DNA of 64,000 bases, from contig JAUTXW010000869.1 of NCBI GenBank assembly GCA_030620095.1, positions 903,501-967,500 of the forward strand, written 5' to 3'. Positions 22,348 to 33,975 of this stretch are shown here, in pieces. The notes under the pieces were generated by a model that was given only the letters and a program-made list of their open reading frames with translations, was not told the origin of the DNA and made no database searches. This DNA is from Kuschelorhynchus macadamiae. Its lineage: Eukaryota; Arthropoda; Insecta; Coleoptera; Curculionidae. Within the stretch, counting starts at the first letter, position 1; each line of letters begins with the position of its first letter. The translations under genes and the position numbers were made by a program.

Positions 22348-23296
22348 ATGGCCTTCAAAAAAAGAAAAAGCGCCGCAGGCTGTATTTGTCCTGATGCAGC
22401 AAAGTTTAAAAATATTTCTAAATGTCGAATTTTTTTGCAAGCCTTAGTGGTATTCCCTCGTTTTTTCATCACTCAGCCAAACGAACGTATGCTCTTACAT
22501 CTGTATCTACGAGGCGTATACCAACAATTACAGAAACTCGTTGGTCTTCAAATCCGAAGTTAGTAAATGTGATTGTTCAAGTTGCGTTCTTCCAAAAAAA
22601 TCCTTTGACATTCATTTTTGCATATCCAATATAAGAAGCTGCCGTGAGGCGCTCTGTAAAAAAAGAAATGAAATTTTTTTGTTAATACCATTGATAAAGC
22701 AAATTTTGTTACAGAAATAAATCATTATAAACGTGAGCTTGCTAAGCTTTTACCTGAAGAAATTAGGGCTAAGTGTAGAACCCTTTTTTATGAAATATTG
22801 GACCATATTTTAATGGAAATGATACTAAGCTTTCAAGACTCTTAAACTTACATTTTTATGTTTGGTAGACTATGCTAAATTTTCCGAATATAGTTTAAAT
22901 TTTTCGACTGGCCCGTTTGAAAATTTGTTACAGTTATATGGAGAAATATTTTCAAAAAGCCAACGACATAAAAATGAGCTTGGTCTTATTTTTGCCAATG
23001 ACAGCAATTGGAATATTTCGCTGCAGGAGCAAGTGAAAAAAATTAATGAAAATAAAGATATTTTAACCAAAGCATGTAAAGTGTTTTCCCTTATTTTGAC
23101 AATACCGTCGACAAGTGCTTCAGTGGAAAGAAGTTTTTCTTGCCTCAAACGTGTAAAAACGTATTTAAGAAATACAAATTCTCTAGGCAATATTTCAATT
23201 CAAAAGGAATGTCTGAAGAAGATTAGGGCAACTCATCCATTTTATGAGGATGTTATATATATTATATACATTATAATTTGCTGCTATGAAGGATAG
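22348..23296 (+). pseudogene. hAT (family A) transposase, C-terminal half
   Basis: A decayed first part includes the frame with TITETRWSSNPKLVNVI (about 22510-22570), equivalent to the 'ETRWSS' motif of ZMYM1-like hAT transposases. It is followed by an open frame at 22862-23296 with NLLQLYGEIFSKSQR, NWNISLQEQVKKINENKD, and the dimerisation motif LTIPSTSASVERSFS/LKRVKTYLRNT. The copy retains more of the transposase than the one at 4969-5559, but frameshifts near 22660-22850 break it. Confidence 0.75.
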
Positions 23297-23451
23297 TATT
23301 TGTAAGATTGATTTAGTATACAAAATTTAGGTAAATCGTAAAAAATATTCTACCCCTTCCACATATAAAAAAATTCTGGAAAAAAAATTAATGCGATATT
23401 TTCTTGCATCATTTGCACTTCACTTACATTTTCCCCCGCGAGCTGCCACTG

Positions 23452-24275
23452 TTGCTGGTTGAACTCTATTATGAAAATGGTGGACGCAGTGGAACTTGCT
23501 GTTTTGGGCCACGTCAATATGGGCCCTACATTAAGCACCAACTACCTTTAGTGTGTGGCATATCTCGTACGAGTATTCGCAGAATTCTAAAGACACATAA
23601 ATTTCACCCCTGCAAAATTTATCTTGTAGAACAATTAAACGAAAATGACTTTGTCATAAGTTTGGAATTTTGCGAGATTATGAGTGAACGAATAATAAAT
23701 AATCTGAATTTAGTGTTCAACATTGGTATGACGAAAATCTACATCTATTCTATGAGGTTCACACTCAACATCCTGAGAAATTAAACGTCTGGTTTGGAAT
23801 TTATGGCAATTGTTTAATTGGTCCTTTTTTTCTCACAGGAATTCTAAATGGGGAAATGTATCTGCAATTATTAGAAGACGCTAACGATCCTGCATTGACA
23901 GAAACGGTTGAAAATAATAACAATTACAATGCCAATGAGTTGACATTTCAACAAGATGGTGCACCTCCACATTATACCCTTGTTATTCGTTAATATTTAA
24001 ATCGGACGTATCCTGGTAGATGGATCGGCCGAAGAGAAGCAATAGAGTGGCCTGCAAAATCACCTGATTTAACTCCCTTAGATTTTTTTCTATGGGATCA
24101 CTTAAAAAGTAAGATTTATAAAACTCAGTCACTAAATGATTTACGTTAACGAATCACTGATTAATGTCGGGCCATTAAACCAGAAATGCTTCATAATGTC
24201 CAGGACCGATTTGAATAAAACCTCTATTATTGTATAGATTCAGGAGGCCAACACATTCAGCACTTATTTTCATAA
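23452..24275 (+). pseudogene. mariner-like DDE_3 transposase, main part
   Basis: This continues the reading begun at 19738. It includes a helix-turn-helix region (GISRTSIRRILKTHKFHPCK, about 23555-23610), then after a frameshift HTQHPEKLNVWFGIYGN and FFLTGILNGEMYLQLLED. Then come FQQDGAPPHYTLVIR and WIGRREAIEWPAKSPDLTPL with FFLWDHLKSKIY. These are the second and third catalytic regions of insect mariner/Tc3-like DDE_3 transposases. Stops after LVIR and in the C-terminal part make it a pseudogene. The ORF lies downstream of the hAT that disrupted it. Confidence 0.8.
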
Positions 24276-24326
24276 AAAATGAATAAACAAAATGTACATC
24301 TTGTGTTTAATCTTTCTTTGTAAAGC

Positions 24327-24375
24327 TAACCATACCCATGCCGTAAAGCTAAGCTCACGGTATGGGTATGGTTTA
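24327..24375. repeat. Strong hairpin near the 3' end of the mariner-like element
   Basis: TAACCATACCCATGCCGT (24327-24344) pairs with ACGGTATGGGTATGGTTTA (24357-24375) except for one mismatch and one extra base. The 12-base spacer contains AAAGCTAAGCTC. Confidence 0.75.
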
Positions 24376-25016
24376 GGTTTAAAAATCATTTTTCCCAGAA
24401 AAACAATGTCATTACATAAAATTAACGTAAAGATCGATACAAATTTATAGTTTTATCAGTGTTGGCTTATTAAGTACTAAACTACCTATTTAATTTTTAA
24501 AAAGTGCTAGGCGTTGAAAAGAGAATTTAATGACCTTTGAAATGAGGTATCATTTGACCTTGTTACAATAGTATTTTCGTGAAAAAATAATTTAAAAAAA
24601 TGATAAAACACTGCCAAACAACAGGAAAAATGGAAAACATATTATGACGGCTCATAGGCGCAAGAAGGCGCCACTATACTTTCGAAAATGTTCTCTAATC
24701 ACCAAACTTACAAATTAAAGAAGGTGCCCCAGGTAAATCTATCTGTGATCGACTTAACTTGGGCCCTATTCATGAAAATCAGAGAACTGACCTATTTGCG
24801 AATGGCGTAAATGATTTCGATATCAAAAACATGGTTTAAGGGTCCCTGCGGGAATTAACAATATTGCAAAATTTGTTTAATATTGGATACGTACTTAAAA
24901 TAAAGAATGTTCAGAGAGTGTTTTCAAAGAACATGGTTTCTTTAAAAATATTGAAATTAAATTAAATATTGTTAGGTCAACTAAGTTTTTAATATTATTC
25001 TTTATTCAAACTATAG

Positions 25017-25305
25017 GAGATCCGACTGTGTATGGCAACCTAAAACCATCTCCCGAAACTATCAAAGCAGTACTTGACATTGTCGAGGAAGGACTTTGCA
25101 ATGGATATGCACCAAGTGTGGGGTACGAGGCGGCTCGAGCAGCAGTGGCGGAATATCTTAGCTTCGACGGGGTGAGCTATAAGTTCCAGGATATCATTCT
25201 ATGTAGTGGGTGTTCCTCTTCATTGGAAATGTGCATTACTTCCCTAGCAGATGGAAATCGAGGACATAACATACTGATACCGAGACCTGGGTTTGCTATT
25301 TATCG
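25017..25305 (+). CDS. TAT: Tyrosine aminotransferase, coding exon 2
   Basis: Follows acceptor CTATAG|GAGATCC and ends CG|GTAAG (phase 2). It encodes the GDPTVYGNLKPSPET start of the large PLP-binding domain. NGYAPSVGYEAARAAVAEYL follows (the cofactor-phosphate approach region), then IILCSGCSSSLEMCITSLAD and NILIPRPGFAIYR. These match vertebrate TAT segments GDPTVFGNL, NGYAPSIG, LTSGCSQAIDL and ILVPRPGFxLY. No frame damage is present. Confidence 0.95.
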
Positions 25306-25504
25306 GTAAGTTAGAACTGATTATGGAATATTAGTATTATTCATAAATTAAGGATCCTTATAAGCAAAAAAAAACGGACATGGTATAGACGTACATATAA
25401 TTGTGGTACACTGGCTGAGTTGTTGGTTGGTTTAATTCGAAACCTCAAAGCACATAATATTATAAACAGTAGATTATAATTTATACATTGTCTTTTATTC
25501 TTAG

Positions 25505-25702
25505 AACATTAGCGGAATCTATTGGCGTAGCAGTCAAATACTACAACTTAATTCCCGAAAATAACTGGGAAATAGATCTGGAACATTTGGAGAGTCAAAT
25601 CGACAACAACACAGCAGCGATTATTTTAAATAATCCTTCAAATCCATGCGGCTCAAACTACAGTGAGGAACAATTGAGACACTTTTTGGAAATAGCTCAC
25701 AG
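25505..25702 (+). CDS. TAT: Tyrosine aminotransferase, coding exon 3
   Basis: Begins after TTCTTAG with the last base of an Arg codon and encodes RTLAESIGVAVKYYNLIPE, then NWEIDLEHLESQID and the PLP-contact loop LNNPSNPCGSNYS (Asn about residue 209), ending EIAH + AG|GTTGG. Intron 2 before it is only 199 bp. The NNPSNPCGS loop is diagnostic for TAT among class I aminotransferases. Confidence 0.95.
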
Positions 25703-27045
25703 GTTGGTTTTCTATTACAATAAGTACTAATTTTTAATACTTGATCGTCTGATATATTTACTATAATTTTGTTCAGATGGCATCAAAAAGCATAATATAT
25801 TAATGAACATAAATATTTTGTTTTTGATATTCTTATAAAAGTTATCTTAAGAAACTCGTAGAAACGCCAGGTTTACTTATAACTCAAATAAAGGAATGAC
25901 CTTTTTTGGTTGTCGAAACTTTTCCTCATCAGAATGTTAAAGTTCGGAAAACCCCCTCCAGAAGCAATGTATAGACATATAGATACTCATTGCTTCATGT
26001 TATTTCTAAATCGTCCTGTTTTTGGTCTTGCCTAACCTAAGAATTTTTAAATTAATATCTTTAGGGACTAAGCTAATCTATGAGCGGGAATGTGCTTTCC
26101 ACGATCAAACGTTCTCGGCAGATATCCTTACCCTTGAAACTCACTACTCACACTCACTGTTGGCTCTCTTCAAAAATGTGTGAAATGCTTCCCTACCTCT
26201 TTTTTTCCTGTTCAAAGTATTTATTTGCTATGGCTGATGGCCAGTCGTCTACATACATAGTGCAGTACTAGATATCTACATCATCCATCAATGATAGGAT
26301 TTCTTCAACTATTTGTGTAGTTCCGTGGTTTCCAGTGTGGAAAATTGGGGCGAAATGATTAGTAAAGATCATTATACAGTTCAACTCTGCGAAGTATCCA
26401 CTGTCCCACAAAACCAATATATATATCTTAAAATGAATAATCATACTAAATATTTCTTTTAACTCATCATCAGGACCTCCACAAGTCCAGGGCCGGTTTT
26501 AGCTCTGAAGTGGTAAATTTTGATGGCCTGGTAAAAATGGTATAAAGTTTATAGCAAAAACGGAAACTCGTTTTCGCAACAGCATTTTTGTATTTCAAAT
26601 ATAAGTATTGCAGTTTAAAGCAAAACTGTCCTACAGTAGATGCTAGCTCGACATTCTAAAAATGAATATTAGATTTAGGACTGCACTACAAATCGAATTT
26701 GAGGTGTAGTAAATATTTTCCTGTGTATTAGTTCTTTATAAATTAGGTGCATTTTTTTTGGTAATTGACATTAATTAAAAATTAAGTAATACAAACCATC
26801 GAAAATATTCTTTTGTAAAAAAATGTATCGCGTGTCACATTTCCCAAAAAAAAATCAAACTAAACCATCTGAATGGATATTTAATAGTAAATCACATAAT
26901 AAGGAGCTCATGCGTTTAAAATTTGCTATTTCATACTAAATTTTTAACTCCTTTGTGTTATAGTACCCAAACAACTATTCCAAACATTCTTACAGTATCT
27001 CAACCGTGTTATCTTAAATGCATCTTATTTGTTCATCACTTACAG
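25703..27045. other. TAT intron 3
   Basis: This is a 1.3-kb intron. CAGGGCCGGTTTTAGC near 26489 resembles one hAT-type terminus, but no partner was found. The small open frame at 26080-26271 has no domain. Confidence 0.6.
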
Positions 27046-27298
27046 ACATCAGATTCCTGTGATAGCAGATGAAATTTACGAGAGATTGGTATTTCCTGGT
27101 AAGAAATTTGTATCTACAGCTTCTCTGTATTCCGGGGTACCGATTTTAGTTTGTGGAGGTCTGGCCAAGAGATTTTTAGTTCCGGGATGGAGATTAGGTT
27201 GGATAGCAGTACATGACGAAACTGGCGCCTTTGAGTACATCAGAAAATCGCTAGTAAGCCTCAGCCAGAGAATTATTGGCAGCAATACTTTAATTCAG
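27046..27298 (+). CDS. TAT: Tyrosine aminotransferase, coding exon 4 (active-site lysine)
   Basis: Encodes RHQIPVIADEIYERLVFPG (Asp of ADEIY, about residue 237, pairs with the pyridine nitrogen of PLP). It continues with PILVCGGLAKRFLVPGWRLG, in which Lys (about residue 270) is the Schiff-base lysine, and ends SLSQRIIGSNTLIQ|GTAAGT at phase 0. The CGGLAKRxLVPGWRLGW motif is the TAT active-site signature. Confidence 0.95.
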
Positions 27299-27941
27299 GT
27301 AAGTGATTTTTAAATACTGGTTCTACTTAAAACGTATAATGTAAATATTAAGTAAATCTAAAATATCCTAGAAGAAAAAATAATGAACAGTTAATGTTTC
27401 CAATTCCTCATGATTTCTTGAGTCCACAGAATTATATAACTATGTAGCTAGTTTCCCACTGTCCCGCAAATTAAAACTAATTGCTAAAGAAAATAAAAAA
27501 TTAATTTAATATTAAAAAATGACCCTACTTAGTTACGCACATAGGGATTGAATAACACAAATATAAGATGTGATGAAGTTCCTTCACAGATTGGTTTTAA
27601 CCAATTACTCTGAAGAAAAGTGAAAGATAACACAATTTATATATCTACCTACTGAATGACTATATGCTAAACTAAATAGGATCAAAATTTATTATTCCTA
27701 ATATATCAATCTTTTTATACTGTTTCTTAATTTACCGCTATTTTGTTCCGTTATGTTCACAAATTTTATTACCATGTCATACGTGTTTTAATTTGTGACT
27801 AAAATTAATTTTTACCCAATCGATTAAGTAGTTGTGTCTTCACGATTACCTCTTAGGAAGCAAAAGGAGAAGAAGGTTTCAGCTTCTTTTCTTACCATTA
27901 CTAAATATTACCGATTAACATTATGCCTATCTGGTATTTGG

Positions 27942-28012
27942 CGATAGTAGCACAGTGGGTAACTAGTATCGCAGGACTCCGGTCCAAATCTTGAGATAGT
28001 TAAGAAATATTA
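27942..28012 (+). repeat. tRNA-like pol III promoter, possible SINE head
   Basis: TAGCACAGTGG (27948-27958) matches the A box and GGTCCAAATCT (27981-27991) is a degenerate B box. They are 33 bases apart, as in a tRNA. The cloverleaf is not intact, and the sequence after it (to about 28200) has no clear SINE tail, so a decayed tRNA-derived SINE is more likely than a tRNA gene. Confidence 0.35.
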
Positions 28013-28309
28013 ATTTTTACGCCGTGGGGTACTTATAAGGGTCCATAAAGTCGTAGGTATGCGTCGAGAGGTTACTAATACTGAAAACAAGGAAAAAAAT
28101 GGTATCATAAATAATCGCTGATTTTTGTTTTTATTGACTAGCCCTGAGCATGTAAAAAAATGGCTGGCATCTATCTTGGGGATTCCTGCGGGGTAAAAAA
28201 TATGCTACTTTAACAGCTTACATATTTGCCTAATAATAGCTAGGCATTACCATTCTAATTTTTTGCATAGTACATAGAAACTCTTGCAATAAAAGGAGAA
28301 AATATGTTT

Positions 28310-28925
28310 TACTTTTTACAGGTTTTTACACATCTTCACGGTTTAGCGTCCCTAGATGCCAAAAATTACATGATTTTTTTTTTAAATTTCGTCGGTTTGT
28401 CGGTCTGTTTATTCGGGGCATAGCTAAAAAGATTATTACTAAAAAACTACTTATCCAATTTATTTCAAATTTTGCACAAAAATCAAGGGTTACGTTGGTA
28501 AAATTTTGGTACAAATCCAAGATGGCGAAACAAAATGGCGACTTGGCGAGAAAATATTTAAAAAATCAGCCTACCTACTTATGAGATTAGATTGATTTCA
28601 AATTTTGTGCAAGAACTAAGTGTGATATAGAGATGAACTGGTAAAATTGTGGTACGAATTCAAGAATTCAATGTAAAAACTACTTATTGAATTTATTTTA
28701 AATTATGCCCAAAAATCAAGTGTGGCATAGGTAGAACCTGGTAAAATATTGAATCCAATATGATGGAACAACCTTGCGCCCAATAATTGAAAACATAATA
28801 TACGCGTTATTAAATAACTATAAGCAGAACTAAACTGGATCAGACTTCACTACTATTCCTAATAATAGGAAAGATTCATAATAAGGGAAGTTCCAGGTAA
28901 AGAAAATTTACCGATTTTTTGTATC
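28310..28925 (+). repeat. Dispersed compound repeat, copy 4 (TAT intron 4)
   Basis: Begins with GTTTAGCGTCCCTAGATGCC and a GTCGGTTTGTCGGTCTG tandem, then four or five diverged units. AAGATGGC lies at 28519 and AAAATGGC at 28532. It ends in the GGGAAGTTCCAGGTAAAG tail. It is in the same orientation as all other copies and has the same unit order. Confidence 0.75.
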
Positions 28926-30984
28926 GCATCTGTTCAACTTAAAATAAATTTTTTAATAATTATTTTATTAAAAATTATTGTATTTCACATTATTTTATAT
29001 TATTATGTTTTATTTATATTTGTAATTTTTTCACACAAGGGTTTTTTTCCTCTTTAAAGATAGGGATATTAAACAATATATAACAATATAAAATCAAAAA
29101 GATGAAATATATGTATTACAATCCAAATAAGTTGTGCTACATTTTATAGTATATTGAGTAACATTTTTTTCTTTCTTTTTTGTCCTACCATTCATAGTTC
29201 GTCGAGCTGCGTAAGTCTGAGACAAGTTTTTGGAGATTCCAAGATTTTGACAACTCATAAAAACAAAACTGTTCATTCGTTATTACAATTTTTACAGCCA
29301 ACGATACTATATTTTCCATGTTTCTAACGTCCCTATATAACATTCCCTGATATTCACATGACAAATCCGCCATGTATCAATCAACTGATACAAAAACAAC
29401 TTTAAAAAGTTATTGAATGAACAGACATAGTACTTAAATAAATGTATTTAGTTTTCCATTTTAGTAGAGTTAGCCTACCGGAAATATACGTGAAAAAGGA
29501 ACTGCTCTTTCCCTCGGAACCATCTTTTTTAGTCACTGTTACGCGTCGGTGAATATATAAAAAACCGATACGTATTTGCAACAATTTACCCCAAAACTCG
29601 AAACTCGACCATGAGGTGAGAAACAGGCGATTGTTTACCTCTCGCTCAACCATACTTAATGTATTGGCGTAGATTGTTTTGTTTGGTTATGATGCCAAAT
29701 AATTTTAAAAAAATTGAAGGTAGTTTTATTCGTTTTAAAGACTAAACGCCCGGATATGTTGGCATTAAAAACAGAGCCCGGAGATAGAGTAGCAAAATCC
29801 GGAGAGATAACAGCCCTAGGTGGAAACCATTTAGGCATCGTTTAGACACGCTATTACTGAAATGGGAAATGATTTAAGGGTAACTTTGATGTACCTCCTA
29901 CGTTGTTGGAACAGCTATTTTTACGCCCGGTTAGGGAACGTTATTGAACCCAAAGAATGTCGTAATAGTTACTAATAAGGGACTTCTTCCTTCTGTGCTG
30001 TTCAGTTTTCTTTTTCTTTCAACTGTGATTATTATTATAACTCCCTCTCCTTCACTATGCCAAGTGAAGTAAACTGTTGTAGTTAGAACGTCTGCTAGAT
30101 TATGATGTACATTACAGTTATAATAATATATGAATATTTATTAGCTACCACTTCGGTAAAACCATTTGTTTTGCAATTTTGGCATATCATGCAATTTATT
30201 GTGAAAGTAGTAGGCCGAAAAATATCAAAACGCTTCAACAATAAGGCTTTTTGAGAAAAAAAACCCGTACTAATTTATCTAATAAGAAGTAATATATGGA
30301 AGTGCCTACGATCTGTTACCTTGTAATGTTACTATTAAGTTCCTATACAGTGAGGTTATTTTTCAAGTTCTTGTGTAGTCGTGGGTTCCTTCAATCAAAC
30401 ATCTTAGGAACCTTACTTTAAAGTAGTCGTTCAGTTGTCACAGCAACCACCATTTTTTAAGTTGGCGTTGTGGCCTCATTAGGTAATTAGAGATAGTAGA
30501 CATACTGTCCCAGCCACAATCAGATTTACATAAAATGAATTAATTACACCACGGAGTAGTTAAATCACGTAATTATTTAGATTAAGTTTCCAGCTTTAAC
30601 TTTATACTTTAAAGAATATTTTTTTGTGACCAATACCGATTTCTCACCAAATTATAGAAACGGTGTCAATTGACATTAGTTTTTGGAACTTTAATTATGC
30701 TCGGTCAAAGTAAGGGAATCCTGAGTTTTGCAGTTTTGCATTGCATAACCACTGGAAGCCATGATTGTTTGACTTTTGTAGAAAATTGGAATTTTGACAT
30801 GTTTTTTAACAAAGGCATAAGTATAGTTGTTTTTATTGCTTTGATCGGAACCAAAACGAAAACAATTTGCTCGTTTTCAAATTTCCGTCAACTGCACTAG
30901 AAATATCTCTATGTCCAACACAACCTGCAAAATAACAAAAACCACATAACAAAGAATTTTCGAAAAAAATCTACTGTTAGGGCG
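28926..30984. other. TAT intron 4, unassigned part
   Basis: AT-rich intron DNA. Small open frames at 29402-29653, 29656-29838 and 30670-30900 show no recognisable domain. Nothing else was identified. Confidence 0.4.
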
Positions 30985-32430
30985 ATATTTCAGGGACTCA
31001 CTCAAGTTCCGGAATCTTTAAACTCTGGTAGGACTACATTGGCTGTGTATTTGGATTTATCAAAAGCCTTTGACAGTGTAGACTACCAAGTTCTCTTTTG
31101 AAACTGGAAAAATATGGGATTAGAGGTATCACAAATGATTTAATTTAATAAAATCATATTTATTTAATCGTAAACAGTTATAGCTCAACAAAAAAGAGGA
31201 TATTATACATCCAATATCGAAATTGTAAAGAGAGGGATCCCACAGGGATCAATCCTGGGGCCGCTTTACATAATCTATACAAATGAATTACTCCTAATTT
31301 CTCCAAATGCAGTGCAGTTTGCAGATGACACATCTGTAGTTCTTTCGTTAGAGGATGAAAAACCAGAGTCTACTAAAAATTTTAATACTCTTAGTATCTT
31401 GGGAAATTGGTTCACATCTAATAATTTGTTATTAAACATCGATAAGACCAAACTTATCAAGTTCAACTATCAAACTGCTCCAAATCAGACTACCTACATA
31501 AACAATAATCATACTATACAAGCTGTAACCTCGGCTACCTTCTTGAGAATCGAAGTAGATTATAGGCTGGACTAGCGACATCACACTGATAGCCTTGCAA
31601 ATAAAACGACTAGTTATTGCTGAGAGTTATTGCATCTAACATCAATTCTGAAACAGCAATTTTGGCATATCATGCATATATACATTCACGAATGATGTAT
31701 GGCATTGTCTTTTGGGCGAGGGGCGCAAAGGCTGACAGAATTTTTAACCTGCAAAAGAGATGCATACGAAGCATCTTTGATCTCAAGAGTTTTGAGTTTT
31801 GTAGGGTCAAATTTATTGAAAACAAAATTCTTACTTTCATATCAACTTATATTTGTGAATCAGTAATATTTATCAAGCAAAATAAAAACTTTTTGAAGCT
31901 TCAGAAAGAAATCATTCACATATTACTAGACATAAAGATGATCTAAAATCTATAAAATGTAACTTTACATATATTCAAAAAAATGTAAACTATTCAATAA
32001 TAAAAATATATAACAAACTGCCAAATAACATTAAAAATTTTCATACTAATAAACTTAAAAAATATCTCAAACATTTTCTCACAAAGAGGGCTTACTATAC
32101 TCTGGATGAATACTTCTGTGATAACTTTGATTAAATTTGCTGTGATAAATTCTATTAAATTCGCCTGAGGAACTTCATTTTAAACTTCATGTAAAAATTA
32201 AATTGTTTTTGTGTAAAATTGTCTTCAATGTATGTAATTTAAAACTGTACGTGTAATATGTCAATCTGTACTTTTATTTTTTCATTTTATTCTAAATTTT
32301 AAACTGACACGTCCTACACCCCCTGGGTATATAATTGCATTTTATATTTAGTAATTTTTTAAATGTAATTAGTTTTAAGTTGACAATTGTAAAGTGGGAC
32401 AAATATATCCATTTCATTTCATTTCATTAC
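30985..32430 (+). pseudogene. Degenerate non-LTR retrotransposon (CR1/Jockey-like) with (ATTTC)n tail
   Basis: The broken reading holds the main reverse transcriptase motifs: AVYLDLSKAFDSVDYQVLF (about 31035-31095), GIPQGSILGPLYIIYTNELL (about 31235-31290), VQFADDTSVVLSLEDEK (from 31312), NNLLLNIDKTKLIKF, and FWARGAKADRIFNLQKRCIR (about 31710-31770). Several stops and frameshifts are present. The 3' end is a short CATTTCATTTCATTTC tandem at about 32409-32428, a simple-repeat tail. It is a different family from the 20385-22343 copy and clearly older. Confidence 0.8.
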
Positions 32431-32439
32431 CTTAAGTCA

Positions 32440-33790
32440 AACAAAACTGCAAAAAGATGAACCAATATAAATTTAATATTTTAAAATATGGTCTTTCGCT
32501 AGGTGGAGTGGCAAATGCATTCTCTATTTTATCATTGATATAATATAATATACACTTAACGATAAGGGCGGCGTAAAAAAATAATTAAATATTTCTAAAA
32601 ATGCTATATATTTTTATCATTACTTTAAGTTTAACAAATTGTTTTAAACACATTGACTACTACACACTATATATAGTATTTAGCTATGTAGGGTGGTAAA
32701 CGACCGATCGGAATAAAAAACTAATTTATTTTAAAAAATTTTTTATCATTACCTCAAATGTATCAATTTTTTTTTTAAACAAATGGACTAATATACACTT
32801 AATATATAGTATTTCGCTAGATGGGGTGGCAAACGATAATGGGCGAAGTAAAAAATTAATTTATTTTTAAAAATGCAATAACTCTTTTATCTTTACTTCA
32901 AATTAAACAAAATTTTGTAAAAAGATCAACCACTATACACTTAATATGCTAATGTATGGTCTTTCGCTAGGTGAGGTGGCAAACGACAGGGACGGAGTGA
33001 AAAAAAAATATTTTCAAAAATATCTTACTTTAACTTTTTTTAAATAGATGGTCCAATATAATCTTAATATAAGGCCTTTCGCTGGGTAGGGTGGTAAACG
33101 ACGCGATAAAAAAGCGGTGGAGTATAAAATTAATTTATTTTTAAAAATGCAATATCCCTTGCATAATAACCTCAAAATCATATTATATTAAACGTATACT
33201 AGTCTATCTGTAATTTTTGTTGAATTTGAGATATTGATAAAAAACATTTTGCATTTTTGAAACTGCATTAATTTTTTTAGTCTGCCCCTGACGTTAGCTA
33301 CTTCACCCAGGAAAAGTATATATATTAAGTGTATATTGATCATATATGTATGAAAAATTTCGTTAAATTTGAGGTCATGATATAAGAGATATTGCATTTT
33401 TAAAAACAAAATAATTTATTACTCCGCCCTGTCGTTTGACTACCCACTTAGCGAAATACCATATATTAAGGGTAAATTGGTCGATCCATTTAAAAAACTC
33501 GTTAATTTTTAAGTTAAAATATTAAATTTGAGGTAATGATAAAAATATATAGAGCCTTTTAAAATTTTTACACCTCTCCGGTTTGCAAAATTTCGTTTAA
33601 TTTGAAGTAATGATAAGAAAGATATTGCATTTTTAAAAATAAATTAATTTTTTACTCCTCCACCCCACCTAGCGAATGTCCATATATTAAGGATATATTG
33701 GTTGATCTGTTTGAGGTGATGGTGATAAAGATACTGTATTTTTTTAAAATGAATTTTTTACTACGCTATTTATGTTTACCACCCCCTTTA
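32440..33790. repeat. Inverted satellite array, unit about 125-140 bp, turning at about 33180
   Basis: Left of about 33180, units read 'tttcgctaggtggggtggcaaacgac' variants at about 32495, 32685, 32812, 32962 and 33077, each followed by 'taatttatttttaaaaatgcaat'. Right of it the complement appears, with 'cacccaggaaaa', 'cacttagcgaaataccatatatt' and 'cccacctagcgaatgtccatat' at about 33306, 33447 and 33666. Units therefore point towards each other and could fold into a long hairpin. No coding sequence is seen. Confidence 0.75.
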
Positions 33791-33794
33791 TCGA

Positions 33795-33975
33795 ATGAGT
33801 TCACTTTAATGTCTACTTTAAACTGAGAATTAGTCTTAATTCCTACTTTAAAATGGGAATTGGCCTTCATTCTAACTTTACACTGGGAATTAGCCTTAAC
33901 TCCCTATTAAAAACAGGAATTAGCTTTAATTCCCACTTTAAAATACCTAGCCTTAATTCCCTCTTTAAATACAGT
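33795..33975 (+). repeat. 30-bp minisatellite, about five to six units
   Basis: The GAAT of 'gggaattagccttaatt' falls at 33830, 33860, 33890 and 33920, an exact 30-bp period, and decays after 33940. The period is a multiple of three and both strands stay open across it, giving decapeptide repeats such as TGISFNSHFK, but there is no sign of a gene. Confidence 0.85.

Larger units (their letters stand above)
19773..23451 (+). mobile_element. hAT DNA transposon (family A), carrying a LINE insertion
   Basis: The left end TAGTGGCGGCTATTCAGG (19773) and right end CTGCCACTG (to 23451) match the termini of the 4732-6142 copy. Flanking 8-mers are TTACTGGT (19765-19772) and TTGCTGGT (23452-23459), matching at 7 of 8 positions. 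The leader 19773-20147 and the transposase part 22530-23290 align with the other copy. Between them lies extra transposase sequence and a non-LTR retrotransposon (20385-22343). The element is not functional: the transposase reading is broken in several places. Confidence 0.85.
19030..24560 (+). mobile_element. mariner-like element (DDE_3 transposase), split by an hAT insertion
   Basis: Related inverted segments mark the two ends. 'ttaaattctcttttcaacgc' and neighbouring 'ggtaccttattttaaa' lie on the left (about 19115-19165). A second, more diverged version lies at about 19310-19440, and the complement is on the right (about 24505-24560). The transposase begins at ATGGTTTATTCTACTGC (19738), is cut after 'gcattactggt' (19772) by the hAT, and resumes at 23452. 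The true outer ends were not resolved, so the limits are approximate. Confidence 0.5.

Noticed and set aside
26489..26505. hAT-like terminus CAGGGCCGGTTTTAGC in TAT intron 3
   Set aside because: No inverted partner or target duplication was found, so no element could be delimited.
29656..29838. 60-codon minus-strand frame with a protein-like composition
   Set aside because: No family resemblance or splice context; it lies in TAT intron 4 on the opposite strand.
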